Source: Clostridiaceae bacterium (GTDB taxonomy: Bacteria; Bacillota; Clostridia; Acetivibrionales; DUMC01). From it: a DNA stretch of 16,155 nt. Each line of letters starts with the position of its first letter. Within the stretch, counting starts at the first letter, position 1. Shown here one piece after another: positions 7,562 to 14,372 of the stretch. Made by a program: the position numbers and the translations under genes. The notes beneath the pieces are model-generated. The model ran no database searches and was not told where the DNA came from. It worked only from the letters and a program-made list of their open reading frames with translations. Where the stretch lies: NCBI GenBank assembly GCA_012512865.1, contig JAAZDH010000007.1:1-16155 (forward strand), written 5' to 3'.

Positions 7562-8575
7562 ATGCTCTCGAGCATTGAATTTATAAAACAGTCCCTGGGC
7601 TTGCACCTGTTTTTTGCAAGGATTATGAAAGAACACTCATTTTTCTTGCAAGCGGCGTTTACGCCAAGGGACACAAGCTTTGCCCAACAGGCGGATACTT
7701 TCCGCAGGGAATTTGACGGTCTCCTGGGAGAGGCGGTTCATCTATCAGATGGCATTGTTAATCCAGCGGTTCTTCGATCCGGCGAAGTGGTAACGCCTTT
7801 TACTCTGGATGCGGAAAAAGCAACCACCTTCTTTACAGGAGTCCAAATTCCAACCCAACTGACGAAGGAAGAGGCGGGGTTGTCGGGCGGTAATTGTGAC
7901 ACAGGGACGGGGGTAATGCCACTATGTGACAAAGGTGACAAAGGAACTGGGATAATATCACTTCCCAAGCTTGAAAAACGCGTATTTGAACTTAACAAAA
8001 GGGTTATAAATGCAACCGCCGGGTTGATACAATTCAAGAAAAACATCCTGTCGAATGTTTTAAACTGTAAAATGTTTACCTTTAACTACCCCTTGCTAAT
8101 CATACACATAACCCGTGAGGCGGAGTTGTATCTTACACAACTTAAAAGGCTTCAAAGAAGGGAAATGCCAAGCCCGAAAAAAGAAGCCCGCGAATTGGAG
8201 TTTTTCTGGAACAGGCAAATGGCCGAGCATGCCAAGTTTATCCGGGGTTTGCTTGACCCCACGGAAAATGATTTGATTATCCAGGCAAATAATTTTGGGA
8301 ACGAGTTTGACCAATTGACGGCAAAAGCAAAGGCGGCATTGGAATCGACCATTCCGTTGGAAAAAATAACTGGAAAAAGCTTAAGAGCAACCGAGGATTT
8401 ACGGAACTTCAAGGCGCAAGGCACACAGGGCATTCTTGAGTGTAAAATAAGGTCAATTATTATTCCGTTGCTGGGTGACCACGTCCTGCGTGAAGCAAAT
8501 CATTATTTGCGGCTGCTCAAAATGTTTGAAAAAGCCAGGGAGAATAGCAACTCCAAAAATCAAGCAGCTCCGTAA
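7562..8575 (+). CDS. DUF2935 protein, duplicated four-helix type, with repeat-derived insert
   Basis: A mostly helical protein of 337 residues made of two similar halves. The first half carries FFARIMKEHSFFLQAAF (E24, H25) and the second FFWNRQMAEHAKFIRGLL (E222, H223). Each is followed by a ...A..F..EFD.L stretch, as in the two ferritin-like bundles of DUF2935. The paired Glu/His could bind metal, but no function is established. Between the halves, residues about 111-134 are a Gly/Thr/Asp-rich segment encoded by two copies of the 27-bp repeat, in frame and without stops. The segment looks like a later addition to a tolerant loop. The gene appears to be a single transcript, with its own terminator downstream. 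Confidence 0.88.
   Translation: MLSSIEFIKQSLGLHLFFARIMKEHSFFLQAAFTPRDTSFAQQADTFRREFDGLLGEAVHLSDGIVNPAVLRSGEVVTPFTLDAEKATTFFTGVQIPTQLTKEEAGLSGGNCDTGTGVMPLCDKGDKGTGIISLPKLEKRVFELNKRVINATAGLIQFKKNILSNVLNCKMFTFNYPLLIIHITREAELYLTQLKRLQRREMPSPKKEARELEFFWNRQMAEHAKFIRGLLDPTENDLIIQANNFGNEFDQLTAKAKAALESTIPLEKITGKSLRATEDLRNFKAQGTQGILECKIRSIIIPLLGDHVLREANHYLRLLKMFEKARENSNSKNQAAP
7896..7922 (+). repeat. 27-bp repeat, copy 2, inside the DUF2935 gene
   Basis: It begins GTGACAC and ends TGCCAC, same length and orientation as copy 1, with two differences from it. It is translated as part of the loop CDTGTGVMP. Confidence 0.88.
7926..7961 (+). repeat. 27-bp repeat, copy 3, with 9-bp left half unit, inside the DUF2935 gene
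   Basis: The full unit is 7935-7961 (starts GTGACAAAG, ends TATCAC), six differences from copy 1. The nine bases just before it (7926-7934) repeat its own first nine bases. It is translated as GDKGTGIIS. Confidence 0.82.
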
Positions 8576-8644
8576 TTAAGCAGCCCCATGATTAGGCAGC
8601 TCCATAATTAGGCCGATTCATAATTAAGAAGATTCATAATAAGG
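8565..8644 (+). repeat. Five tandem 16-bp degenerate units at the DUF2935 3' end
   Basis: Units start at 8565, 8581, 8597, 8613 and 8629, with a common pattern CAGCTCCATAATTAGG. The first unit contains the last DUF2935 codons and its stop; the rest lie between the stop and the terminator. Confidence 0.85.
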
Positions 8645-8648
8645 TCAA

Positions 8649-8697
8649 AAAGACCTGCTTTGAATACAAAATAGTATTTCAAACAGGTCTTTTATCC
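8649..8697 (+). terminator. Rho-independent terminator after DUF2935
   Basis: The left arm AAAGACCTG...GAATAC (8649-8667) pairs with GTATTTCAAACAGGTCTTT (8674-8692) around a six-base loop. A T-rich tail (CTTTTATCC) follows. The stem has 9 uninterrupted outer pairs and a weaker inner part. Confidence 0.8.
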
Positions 8698-9129
8698 TTT
8701 ATATATGAATGGAAAACATATGAAAGATTTTTAATAAAAAAGTCAGAATATAAGGTTATTTGGAAAATTATGCGACTTTGTTAACGGTATTGTTAACTGC
8801 CGGGATTTTATAATTATCGTGAAGCAATATCTGCTGATACAGGGCTTGTCAGCCAATAACAGATGAATACAGACGAATATAGATAAAAAATTCCCGGACG
8901 GGCTGTACTCGTCCCTACGGTGTGCCGGAAAACAAGTTCCTGGCTATTGTCAAATACTTTTGCAAAAATCCGGCTGTACCGGGCGGGTATGAGAAGGTCT
9001 TCCCGCATTGTGATAATACAGCTTATCTTCCATGCGGAGAAAATCTCAAGACGGTGACAATTTCTGAATGCCGGTTATTGGGATATGGGAAGAGAATCAA
9101 TAAAAAGATTATCCGGAGGTGCAAACGGA
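8698..9129. other. Non-coding stretch upstream of the surface-protein gene
   Basis: No credible gene. It contains two GTTAAC sites (8780, 8792), three imperfect ~10-bp direct units around 8851-8880 (AATAACAGATG, AATACAGACG, AATATAGAT) and a hairpin GGACGGG/CTCGTCC (8896-8914). No known riboswitch was recognised. The weak open frame at 8922-9197 lacks a ribosome site and runs across the start of the surface-protein gene. Confidence 0.5.
8896..8914. repeat. Short hairpin
   Basis: GGACGGG (8896-8902) and CTCGTCC (8908-8914) can pair over seven bases with a five-base loop. No T-run follows. It may be a small interspersed hairpin element; no second copy is in this window. Confidence 0.4.
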
Positions 9130-9291
9130 GTGGCAAAATTAATACAATTAACACGGGTGACAAAATTAATGCGGAAAAAAAGTATTCTTATTATTGATTA
9201 TTTCAATGCTGTCAATCATATTCAGCTGGGTGGTGCCTGTATTTGCCGAAGATTCAGACGTCACTATCTTCAACTTGGGGCCGGAAGGTGA

Positions 9292-12200
9292 CGAAGACGC
9301 CGTAACGGAACCCTCTATCCGGATGGGCGGCTTGAGATTGAAGGCAGCGGGCCGATGAGAGACTATTATGTTTTCGATAGTCCGTTATATAATGTCCGTA
9401 CTCAAATAAAATCCGTTACAATTTCAGATGAGGTAACAACAATAGGTTCATATGTATTTTATAGATGCAGTGCCTTGACTCCCATCACCATACCTGGCGG
9501 GGTCACAACCATAGGAAATTCAGCTTTTTATGGTTGTCGTTCACTGGAATCCATAACAATTCCCTCTTCGGTTACAGAACTTGGAGAGGGGGCATTTATG
9601 TCTTGTTTGTCACTTACTGCCGTCGAATTTGAAAGCGGATCCACCATCACTACCATTAGCAAATCTCTTTTTGGAAGTTGCTTTAAATTAAGTGAAATCA
9701 ATATCCCTGAATCGGTAATGACAATAGATGAAGCCGCGTTTTCCGACTGTATTGCCTTGACTTCCATTACCATACCTGGCGGAGTCACGAGCATAGGAAA
9801 GAGGGCCTTTTACAACTGCAGATCACTGGCGACAATCATAAACAACCATAACGGGAACCAAACCATTGGAGAAAATGCATTTCAAGACTGCGGAATCGGT
9901 TTATCCGGAGAAAAAAGGGCGTATGCCTATACCGACAACGAAAACTTTATTGCTGCGATAAAAGCTGCCGGATACAGGGTGAATTATACCATATCTTTTG
10001 AAAGCAACGGTGCTGTGGTTGGACAATTAACGGAAGTTCCTTATGATTCGACCATCATGGCACCGGCTGACCCGACCCGTGAAGGTTTTGTCTTTGCAGG
10101 CTGGTACAAAGATAATGAACTTAACGAGAGGTGGGACTTTGACACCGATACTGTAACATCGGATGTAACACTTTACGCCAAGTGGACTGAAGAAGAATAC
10201 ACCTTGAAATTCGACTCGAACGGCGGTACGGATGTGAGCCCCATTACGGTCAAGTACGGGGATGCCATTACACTGCCGACGCCTACGCGGGCAAATTATA
10301 TATTCGAAGGTTGGTACGAGGAGGAGATGGACAACAACGGCAGCGGTACCCAGTTCACCGCCACGACCATGCCCGATTTGGGAGCAAACGGCACGGAAAA
10401 GACCCTCTACGCCAAGTGGAGGGCGAAGACACCGATTGACTATTCGCCGTCGCCCGTAGCTTTTACTTACGGCGATGCTGATGCAGAATACACCGTAAGC
10501 TACCTTGGGCTTATAGGATTTAAAGTTGAGTACTATGTAAGCGGTGCATGGATAGAGGCGGCGCCGAAAGACGCGGGGATATACGATATACGCATTAGCC
10601 GCGCCGAGGATGAGACTTATGCATCTTATGATTCGGGAATTCTTGATGATTACTTTGTTATAAATCCTGCAGAGCTGACCGTTTCCGTGAAGCCTGGGCT
10701 TATCATCACGAAGGCTTATGACGGGACTACGACGGTAACTGGAGTTGAGCCTGACTGGCTCGTGTTGGAGGGACTGAAGAACGGTGAGACGGCAAGTGCC
10801 TTAGGTACATGGAACTATGACGACGCTAATGCTGAGATGGGCAAGACGATTAACATTACCGGCATTAGCATTATTTATGACGGGACCGCAAGTAGCAACA
10901 ACTATACCTATACTCCTGTAGCGCTTACTGCGACGGGGGACATCACCAACGCCTCACAGCCGAAGACTAACGTCACAATCAACTACGCGGCAGAAACGGT
11001 CAACACCACTGTACTCATGGAATACAGCACGGACGAGACAGGCTGGACAAGCTGCGCCGACAACATGGCAATCGATGCCGGCTGGTTTGGCAATAATGTA
11101 TACTTTAGGCTGAAAGCAAAGCCAAATTACGATGCAGGTGAGATTCAAACGCTGAACATACCTGCAAGACCGGCTACTCCAGCCGCGACCGGGATAAGCG
11201 AAACCTGGTTTGGACAGGGCAACAGCAAGATATCGGGCGTTAATGCGACGATGGAGTATAGGATCGGAACGGATGAAAGCTGGAGTGATATAACAGGAGA
11301 GGAACTTACAGGTCTTGCAGCGGGTACCTATTATATCCGCGTAAAGGCGACGGAAAGCAGCTTCAGGAGCCTTGAGCAGGAGATCGTCCTTACAGATGGT
11401 CCGAAAATCACCGTGACTTTTATTGAAAACGGCGGGAGCGAAGTAGCTGACATTACGGGTCTAAGCTACAATGCCTTAATATCGGCGCCTTCACCAGACC
11501 CGACTCGTGAAGGATATACTTTCAGCGGCTGGTACAGGGACAGTGCACTTGAAAACGAATGGAATTTTGGAACTGACAGGGTAGTTGAAAATACCAATCT
11601 ATACGCCAAGTGGACTATAGAAGAATACACCCTGGAATTTGACTCGAACGGGGGCACGGATGTAAGTGATATTACAGCTAATTACGGGGATGCCATTACA
11701 CTGCCTACTCCTACGCGGGAAGGTTACATGTTCGACGGGTGGTATGAAGATGAGACGGACAATAACGGCAGCGGTACCCAGTTTACCGCCACGACCATGC
11801 CCGATTTGGGCCCGGACGGGACGGTAAAGACATTGTACGCGAAGTGGACGATCAACTCGTACACCCTGGTATATAAAGCCGGGGAGCACGGAAGCATCAG
11901 TGGAAGCATGACCCAAAGCGTAAGCCACGGCGGAAGCGGCACGACGGTAACTGCCATCCCCGATACGGGCTACCGTTTTGCAAGGTGGAGCGACGGTGTT
12001 ACGACTGCGTCGAGGACAGACACGAATATCACGGGTAATATTGAAGTAACTGCCGAGTTTGAAATAAACATCTACAAGGTAACTTTTGACTCAAATGGCG
12101 GAAGTGCCGTCTCCAGCCAAACAGTACCCTATAACACAACTGCTGCTGAGCCGAAAGCTCCAGCAAGGGAAGGCTACACGTTTGAAGGCTGGTATTCGGA

Positions 12201-12651
12201 CAGCATGCTATCAACCAGGTTCGACTTTTCAACACCCATAAAGGGAGATATAACCCTATATGCGAAATGGGAGTATAACCTTGAACCTGAAGAAGATCAA
12301 GCCAAGACCATAATGGTGACAGAGGTAACCAGCAGCCTGTTTGCCGGGAGAGAAGGACAAATCAGCGCCAGTGCAAACATGGAAAATGCTTTCTCAAGCT
12401 CGGTGGAGGTGAAGATACCCGAAACGGATGTGGTCAAGGAGAGCTTCGGTTTTTCCATTGCAGACGAGGTATTCTCATTTGATATCTCCCTCTATATCAA
12501 GGGAACAGGCCAAAAAACAAAGCCTGCCCAGGGCTTACTCGGTGACCATCTCGCTGCCGGTGCCGGAAAACCTATTGAGCGTGAAGGAAGGAATCATCGT
12601 TGTGCATATATCCGAAAGCGGCGTCGTAACAGTAATTCCATCGAGGCTTGA
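9292..12651 (+). CDS. Longest intact segment of the surface protein: LRR_5 and Listeria-Bacteroides repeats
   Basis: Open frame from 9292; the first ATG is 9355, which is inside the protein (GTLYPDGRLEIEGSGPM is the typical BspA entry block and starts upstream of it). Counting from 9355, residues 20-200 are leucine-rich LRR_5 units (SITIPGGVTSIGKRAFYNC and variants). Residues 213-355 are two Listeria-Bacteroides repeats ending LYAKW. Residues 358-535 resemble MBG and YDG domains (INPAELTV, KAYDGTTTVTG). Residues 540-685 are two Ig-like stretches. Residues 690-832 are two more repeats, 834-900 an InlB-B-like segment (GYRFARWSDG) and 905-970 a fifth repeat. The last 60 residues after about 1050 are out of frame with the SLH part. 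The role is probably adhesion or surface interaction. Confidence 0.85.
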   Translation, partial: RRRRNGTLYPDGRLEIEGSGPMRDYYVFDSPLYNVRTQIKSVTISDEVTTIGSYVFYRCSALTPITIPGGVTTIGNSAFYGCRSLESITIPSSVTELGEGAFMSCLSLTAVEFESGSTITTISKSLFGSCFKLSEINIPESVMTIDEAAFSDCIALTSITIPGGVTSIGKRAFYNCRSLATIINNHNGNQTIGENAFQDCGIGLSGEKRAYAYTDNENFIAAIKAAGYRVNYTISFESNGAVVGQLTEVPYDSTIMAPADPTREGFVFAGWYKDNELNERWDFDTDTVTSDVTLYAKWTEEEYTLKFDSNGGTDVSPITVKYGDAITLPTPTRANYIFEGWYEEEMDNNGSGTQFTATTMPDLGANGTEKTLYAKWRAKTPIDYSPSPVAFTYGDADAEYTVSYLGLIGFKVEYYVSGAWIEAAPKDAGIYDIRISRAEDETYASYDSGILDDYFVINPAELTVSVKPGLIITKAYDGTTTVTGVEPDWLVLEGLKNGETASALGTWNYDDANAEMGKTINITGISIIYDGTASSNNYTYTPVALTATGDITNASQPKTNVTINYAAETVNTTVLMEYSTDETGWTSCADNMAIDAGWFGNNVYFRLKAKPNYDAGEIQTLNIPARPATPAATGISETWFGQGNSKISGVNATMEYRIGTDESWSDITGEELTGLAAGTYYIRVKATESSFRSLEQEIVLTDGPKITVTFIENGGSEVADITGLSYNALISAPSPDPTREGYTFSGWYRDSALENEWNFGTDRVVENTNLYAKWTIEEYTLEFDSNGGTDVSDITANYGDAITLPTPTREGYMFDGWYEDETDNNGSGTQFTATTMPDLGPDGTVKTLYAKWTINSYTLVYKAGEHGSISGSMTQSVSHGGSGTTVTAIPDTGYRFARWSDGVTTASRTDTNITGNIEVTAEFEINIYKVTFDSNGGSAVSSQTVPYNTTAAEPKAPAREGYTFEGWYSDSMLSTRFDFSTPIKGDITLYAKWEYNLEPEEDQAKTIMVTEVTSSLFAGREGQISASANMENAFSSSVEVKIPETDVVKESFGFSIADEVFSFDISLYIKGTGQKTKPAQGLLGDHLAAGAGKPIEREGRNHRCAYIRKRRRNSNSIEA
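10195..10421 (+). repeat. Internal direct repeat of the surface-protein gene, first copy
   Basis: About 225 bases coding EYTLKFDSNGGTDV...TLYAKW. It matches 11623-11849 at a constant offset of 1,428 bases, with long identical stretches (for example the GTACCCAGTT-CACCGCCACG area) and the same spacing throughout. Confidence 0.8.
11623..11849 (+). repeat. Internal direct repeat of the surface-protein gene, second copy
   Basis: The partner of 10195-10421. Similarity continues weakly upstream into the preceding repeat unit, so the duplicated block was probably two protein repeats (about 350 bases). Confidence 0.8.
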
Positions 12652-13420
12652 GCAGAAGGATGGAACCTGGCACATCACCTTCGAGGCAACGGAGTTCTCG
12701 CCTTATGCGCTGGTGGTCAGAAACTCCCGGAGCTATGATGAATCAGAGGGAGTGCCATATTACCTTGATGAAAAAGGTAATATGGTCTTTATCGGTTTTG
12801 CTGCAAACGGCAAGTACATTGCTCCCGAAGGTGTTATCGTATACACTGTACAAAACAAGAAAGATTTCACCGATATATCCGGGCACTGGGCGCAAAGCTA
12901 CATCGACTTTGTGACAGAGCGCGAGATCTTCCTCGGCACAAGCAGGAACACTTTCGCCCCTGATGAAGCCATGACCCGGGCCATGTTTGTAACAGTCATA
13001 GGACGGCTTTACGAGCGCAGCTACGGTGAAATTACCCCGTCAGCCAACCCCACATTCAATGACTGCGACTATTCCGCCTGGTACGGGAAATACGTGGACT
13101 GGGCGGCTGAGAATAATATAATCAAAGGATACGGGAACGGGCTATTTGGTCCTGACGATCCTGTCACCCGTGAGCAAATGGCGGTGATACTCCATCGCTT
13201 TGCAAGCTTCCTAGGGATGCTGCCGATTGATATGGATGATACGCTGCGCTATGCCGACGCTGATAGCATTGCAGGCTACGCAAGGGAAGCGGCGCTATAC
13301 TGCCAGGCCACTGGCATAATCGGCGGGCGCCCTGGCGGCATATTTGCACCAAAAGATACCGCTACCCGCGCCGATGTGGCGACGATAATAAAGAGGTTTA
13401 TTGAGGTTGGGCTTCGCTAA
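12428..13420 (+). CDS. SLH-domain C-terminal segment of the surface protein (shifted frame)
   Basis: The frame is open from before 12428, but the first ~34 codons are out of frame with the real protein; genuine coding begins at AYSVTISLPVP (about 12536). Residues 35-110 finish the linker domain (FEATEFSPYALVVRN). Then come three S-layer homology domains: FTDISGHWAQSYIDF...TRAMFVTVIGRLYERS (about 149-195), FNDCDYSAWYGKYVDW...TREQMAVILHRFASF (about 212-258) and YADADSIAGYAREAA...TRADVATIIKRF (about 272-328). SLH domains bind secondary wall polysaccharide, usually pyruvylated, and hold the protein on the cell surface. There is no ribosome site at 12428, so this is not a separate gene; it is the C-terminus of the interrupted protein. 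Confidence 0.85.
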   Translation: MWSRRASVFPLQTRYSHLISPSISREQAKKQSLPRAYSVTISLPVPENLLSVKEGIIVVHISESGVVTVIPSRLEQKDGTWHITFEATEFSPYALVVRNSRSYDESEGVPYYLDEKGNMVFIGFAANGKYIAPEGVIVYTVQNKKDFTDISGHWAQSYIDFVTEREIFLGTSRNTFAPDEAMTRAMFVTVIGRLYERSYGEITPSANPTFNDCDYSAWYGKYVDWAAENNIIKGYGNGLFGPDDPVTREQMAVILHRFASFLGMLPIDMDDTLRYADADSIAGYAREAALYCQATGIIGGRPGGIFAPKDTATRADVATIIKRFIEVGLR

Positions 13421-13422
13421 AA

Positions 13423-13464
13423 TGTCACGTAACACAAGTGACACGGAGACTGGGGTAATGACAC
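13423..13464 (+). repeat. 27-bp repeat, copy 4, three bases after the SLH stop
   Basis: The unit is 13438-13464 (starts GTGACAC, ends TGACAC), four differences from copy 2. Upstream, TGTCAC (13423-13428) can pair with its GTGACA end, giving a small hairpin at the transcript end. Confidence 0.8.
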
Positions 13465-13516
13465 TCTTAATACAAGGATTATACGGATTAACTATAATGA
13501 AAGAATAAATCCAAGA

Positions 13517-13542
13517 GCGACCCTGCTGAAAGGCAGGGTCGC
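13517..13542. terminator. Perfect 10-bp hairpin after the SLH gene
   Basis: GCGACCCTGC (13517-13526) and GCAGGGTCGC (13533-13542) pair perfectly around TGAAAG. The stem is GC-rich and well placed to end the SLH transcript, but no T-run follows on either strand, so it is a terminator-like structure only. Confidence 0.5.
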
Positions 13543-13583
13543 AAAGTATTCAGGAGAAACACGGGATGGAGTCTATAGTTTGA

Positions 13584-13613
13584 TTGAAGCTGCAAGTTAC
13601 TGTGTGGTATAAT
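13584..13613 (+). promoter_or_regulatory. Sigma-A-type promoter of the nucleotidyltransferase gene
   Basis: TTGAAG (13584-13589), an 18-base spacer and a perfect TATAAT (13608-13613) preceded by TGG, an extended -10. It is 68 bases before the GTG start. Confidence 0.65.
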
Positions 13614-13680
13614 AATTACATCCATGAAGAAATGTCATTGAATTTGTTTGGATATGCCGAGAGTAGATGGAGGTGCTGAT

Positions 13681-14004
13681 GTGGAAAAACGAATACGGGA
13701 TGAATTAAATACCCTTAAAGACATCATAGTTAACACCGTCCCTGTAGAACAGATTATTCTGTTCGGTTCCTATGCGAATGGTACACCAAATGCTGATTCA
13801 GACCTGGATATTTACGTGGTGATGCCGGAAAATGCAGATATTAGAGAAATTGATGCAATGAAGTTGATTTACAGGGCGCTTCAGAATAAAAAAACAATGC
13901 CTGTAGATGTGGTAGTTAGTAAGAAAAATAAGTTTAACCAACGAAAATCCACTCCCTCCATTGAACGTCAAATAGCACAAGAAGGGGTGGTGCTATATGG
14001 GTAA
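13681..14004 (+). CDS. MNT-type minimal nucleotidyltransferase (antitoxin-like)
   Basis: A 107-residue protein of the DNA polymerase beta superfamily. The active-site signature is G29-S30 followed by S40-D41-L42-D43 (FGSYANGTPNADSDLDIYV), with the third acidic residue likely D76 in PVDVVVS. Such proteins pair with HEPN proteins in MNT-HEPN toxin-antitoxin modules, in which the MNT enzyme adenylylates and inactivates the HEPN RNase. GTG 13681 is chosen because GGAGG at 13669-13673 is 7 bases before it; an upstream in-frame TTG at 13648 lacks such a site. The stop overlaps an ATG at 13997 whose frame ends after 15 codons, so no complete HEPN partner follows. It is either an orphan or the remains of a module. 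Confidence 0.88.
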   Translation: MEKRIRDELNTLKDIIVNTVPVEQIILFGSYANGTPNADSDLDIYVVMPENADIREIDAMKLIYRALQNKKTMPVDVVVSKKNKFNQRKSTPSIERQIAQEGVVLYG

Positions 14005-14044
14005 TAGAAAGATTTTGATAGCGGCGTTTAGCGATACAGACTAA
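13997..14044 (+). pseudogene. 15-codon overlapping frame, possible remnant of a HEPN partner
   Basis: ATG 13997 overlaps the last codons of the MNT gene, as a HEPN gene often does. It reads MGNRKILIAAFSDTD and then stops at 14042-14044. No HEPN motif (RX4-6H) is seen in the 320 bases that follow. The remnant idea rests on position only. Confidence 0.25.
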
Positions 14045-14372
14045 AAAGACAAAAAAAGATTTGTTAGGTTTGTTGTACCTAGAGAATGAGTTATTGTTTT
14101 ATCGTATAAACACCAGTTCAATATAAAAGCTTAAAAAGTCTCATAATAATAAAATCTCATAAAAATAGAGTATACTGTAAAAATATGTAGAATACCACAA
14201 TAGGTAAATTTATAGCGATTATTGGCTTGCCTATGCTTGATTTTGCTTGCTTGCCTGTGCTTGATGCTTTGCAACTGGCGGTTGCGAAATTTCCAAGCTA
14301 AATTGCTAGATTGCAATTGGCCAATTTTTTATAATTGATGTGTCGACAAGAATTAGAAAGGATTGAATGCAG
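14005..14372. other. AT-rich intergenic stretch before the XRE gene
   Basis: No credible gene beyond the 15-codon frame at its left end. A 17-bp direct repeat with one mismatch lies at 14225-14241 and 14249-14265 (GCTTGCCTATGCTTGAT). A TATAAT is at 14330-14335, but neither nearby TTG box (14303 or 14311) has normal spacing to it. An AGAAAGGA ribosome-like site lies at 14355-14362. Confidence 0.5.
14225..14265 (+). repeat. 17-bp direct repeat upstream of the XRE gene
   Basis: Two copies starting at 14225 and 14249 (24-base period), differing only at position 9 (A or G). Could be an operator pair for the XRE regulator or plain sequence drift. Confidence 0.6.

Larger units (their letters stand above)
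9169..13420 (+). pseudogene. BspA-like LRR / Listeria-Bacteroides repeat / SLH surface protein, interrupted by three frameshifts
   Basis: Secreted protein anchored to the wall by SLH domains. The start is ATG 9169 (GGGTGA eight bases before), or GTG 9130 with GGAGG at 9115-9119. The first frame gives only MRKK before shifting at the A7 run 9175-9181. With one A less it reads MRKKVFLLLIISMLSIIF...VFA-ED, a clear signal peptide. A second shift between 9292 and 9358 joins this frame to the leucine-rich region, and a third near 12510-12540 joins the repeats to the SLH part. Net correction gives 1,417 codons. Domain order: signal peptide, LRR_5, two Listeria-Bacteroides repeats, MBG/YDG-like domains, two more such repeats, an InlB-B-like segment, a fifth repeat, a linker and three SLH domains. 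Could be real decay, slippage or sequencing error. Confidence 0.8.

Noticed and set aside
8565..8644. CRISPR array
   Set aside because: The 16-base units are directly adjacent with no spacers, and no cas gene is present.
8880..9130. Cyclic-di-GMP (GEMM) riboswitch before the surface protein
   Set aside because: The conserved GEMM blocks were looked for and not found; only a short hairpin is visible.
8922..9197. 91-codon open frame before the surface gene
   Set aside because: No ribosome site, atypical composition, and it overlaps the translation start and signal-peptide region of the surface protein in another frame.
9085..9291. 68-codon frame as a separate small gene
   Set aside because: Its second half is the beginning of the surface-protein gene read past the A7 frameshift; the true continuation is the signal peptide in the neighbouring frame.
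9169..13420. Programmed ribosomal frameshifting to make the surface protein
   Set aside because: Three shifts would be needed in opposite directions, with no clear slippery heptamer plus downstream structure at each; indels are simpler.
13681..14044. Complete MNT-HEPN toxin-antitoxin module
   Set aside because: No HEPN open frame or RX4-6H motif follows; the overlapping frame stops after 15 codons.
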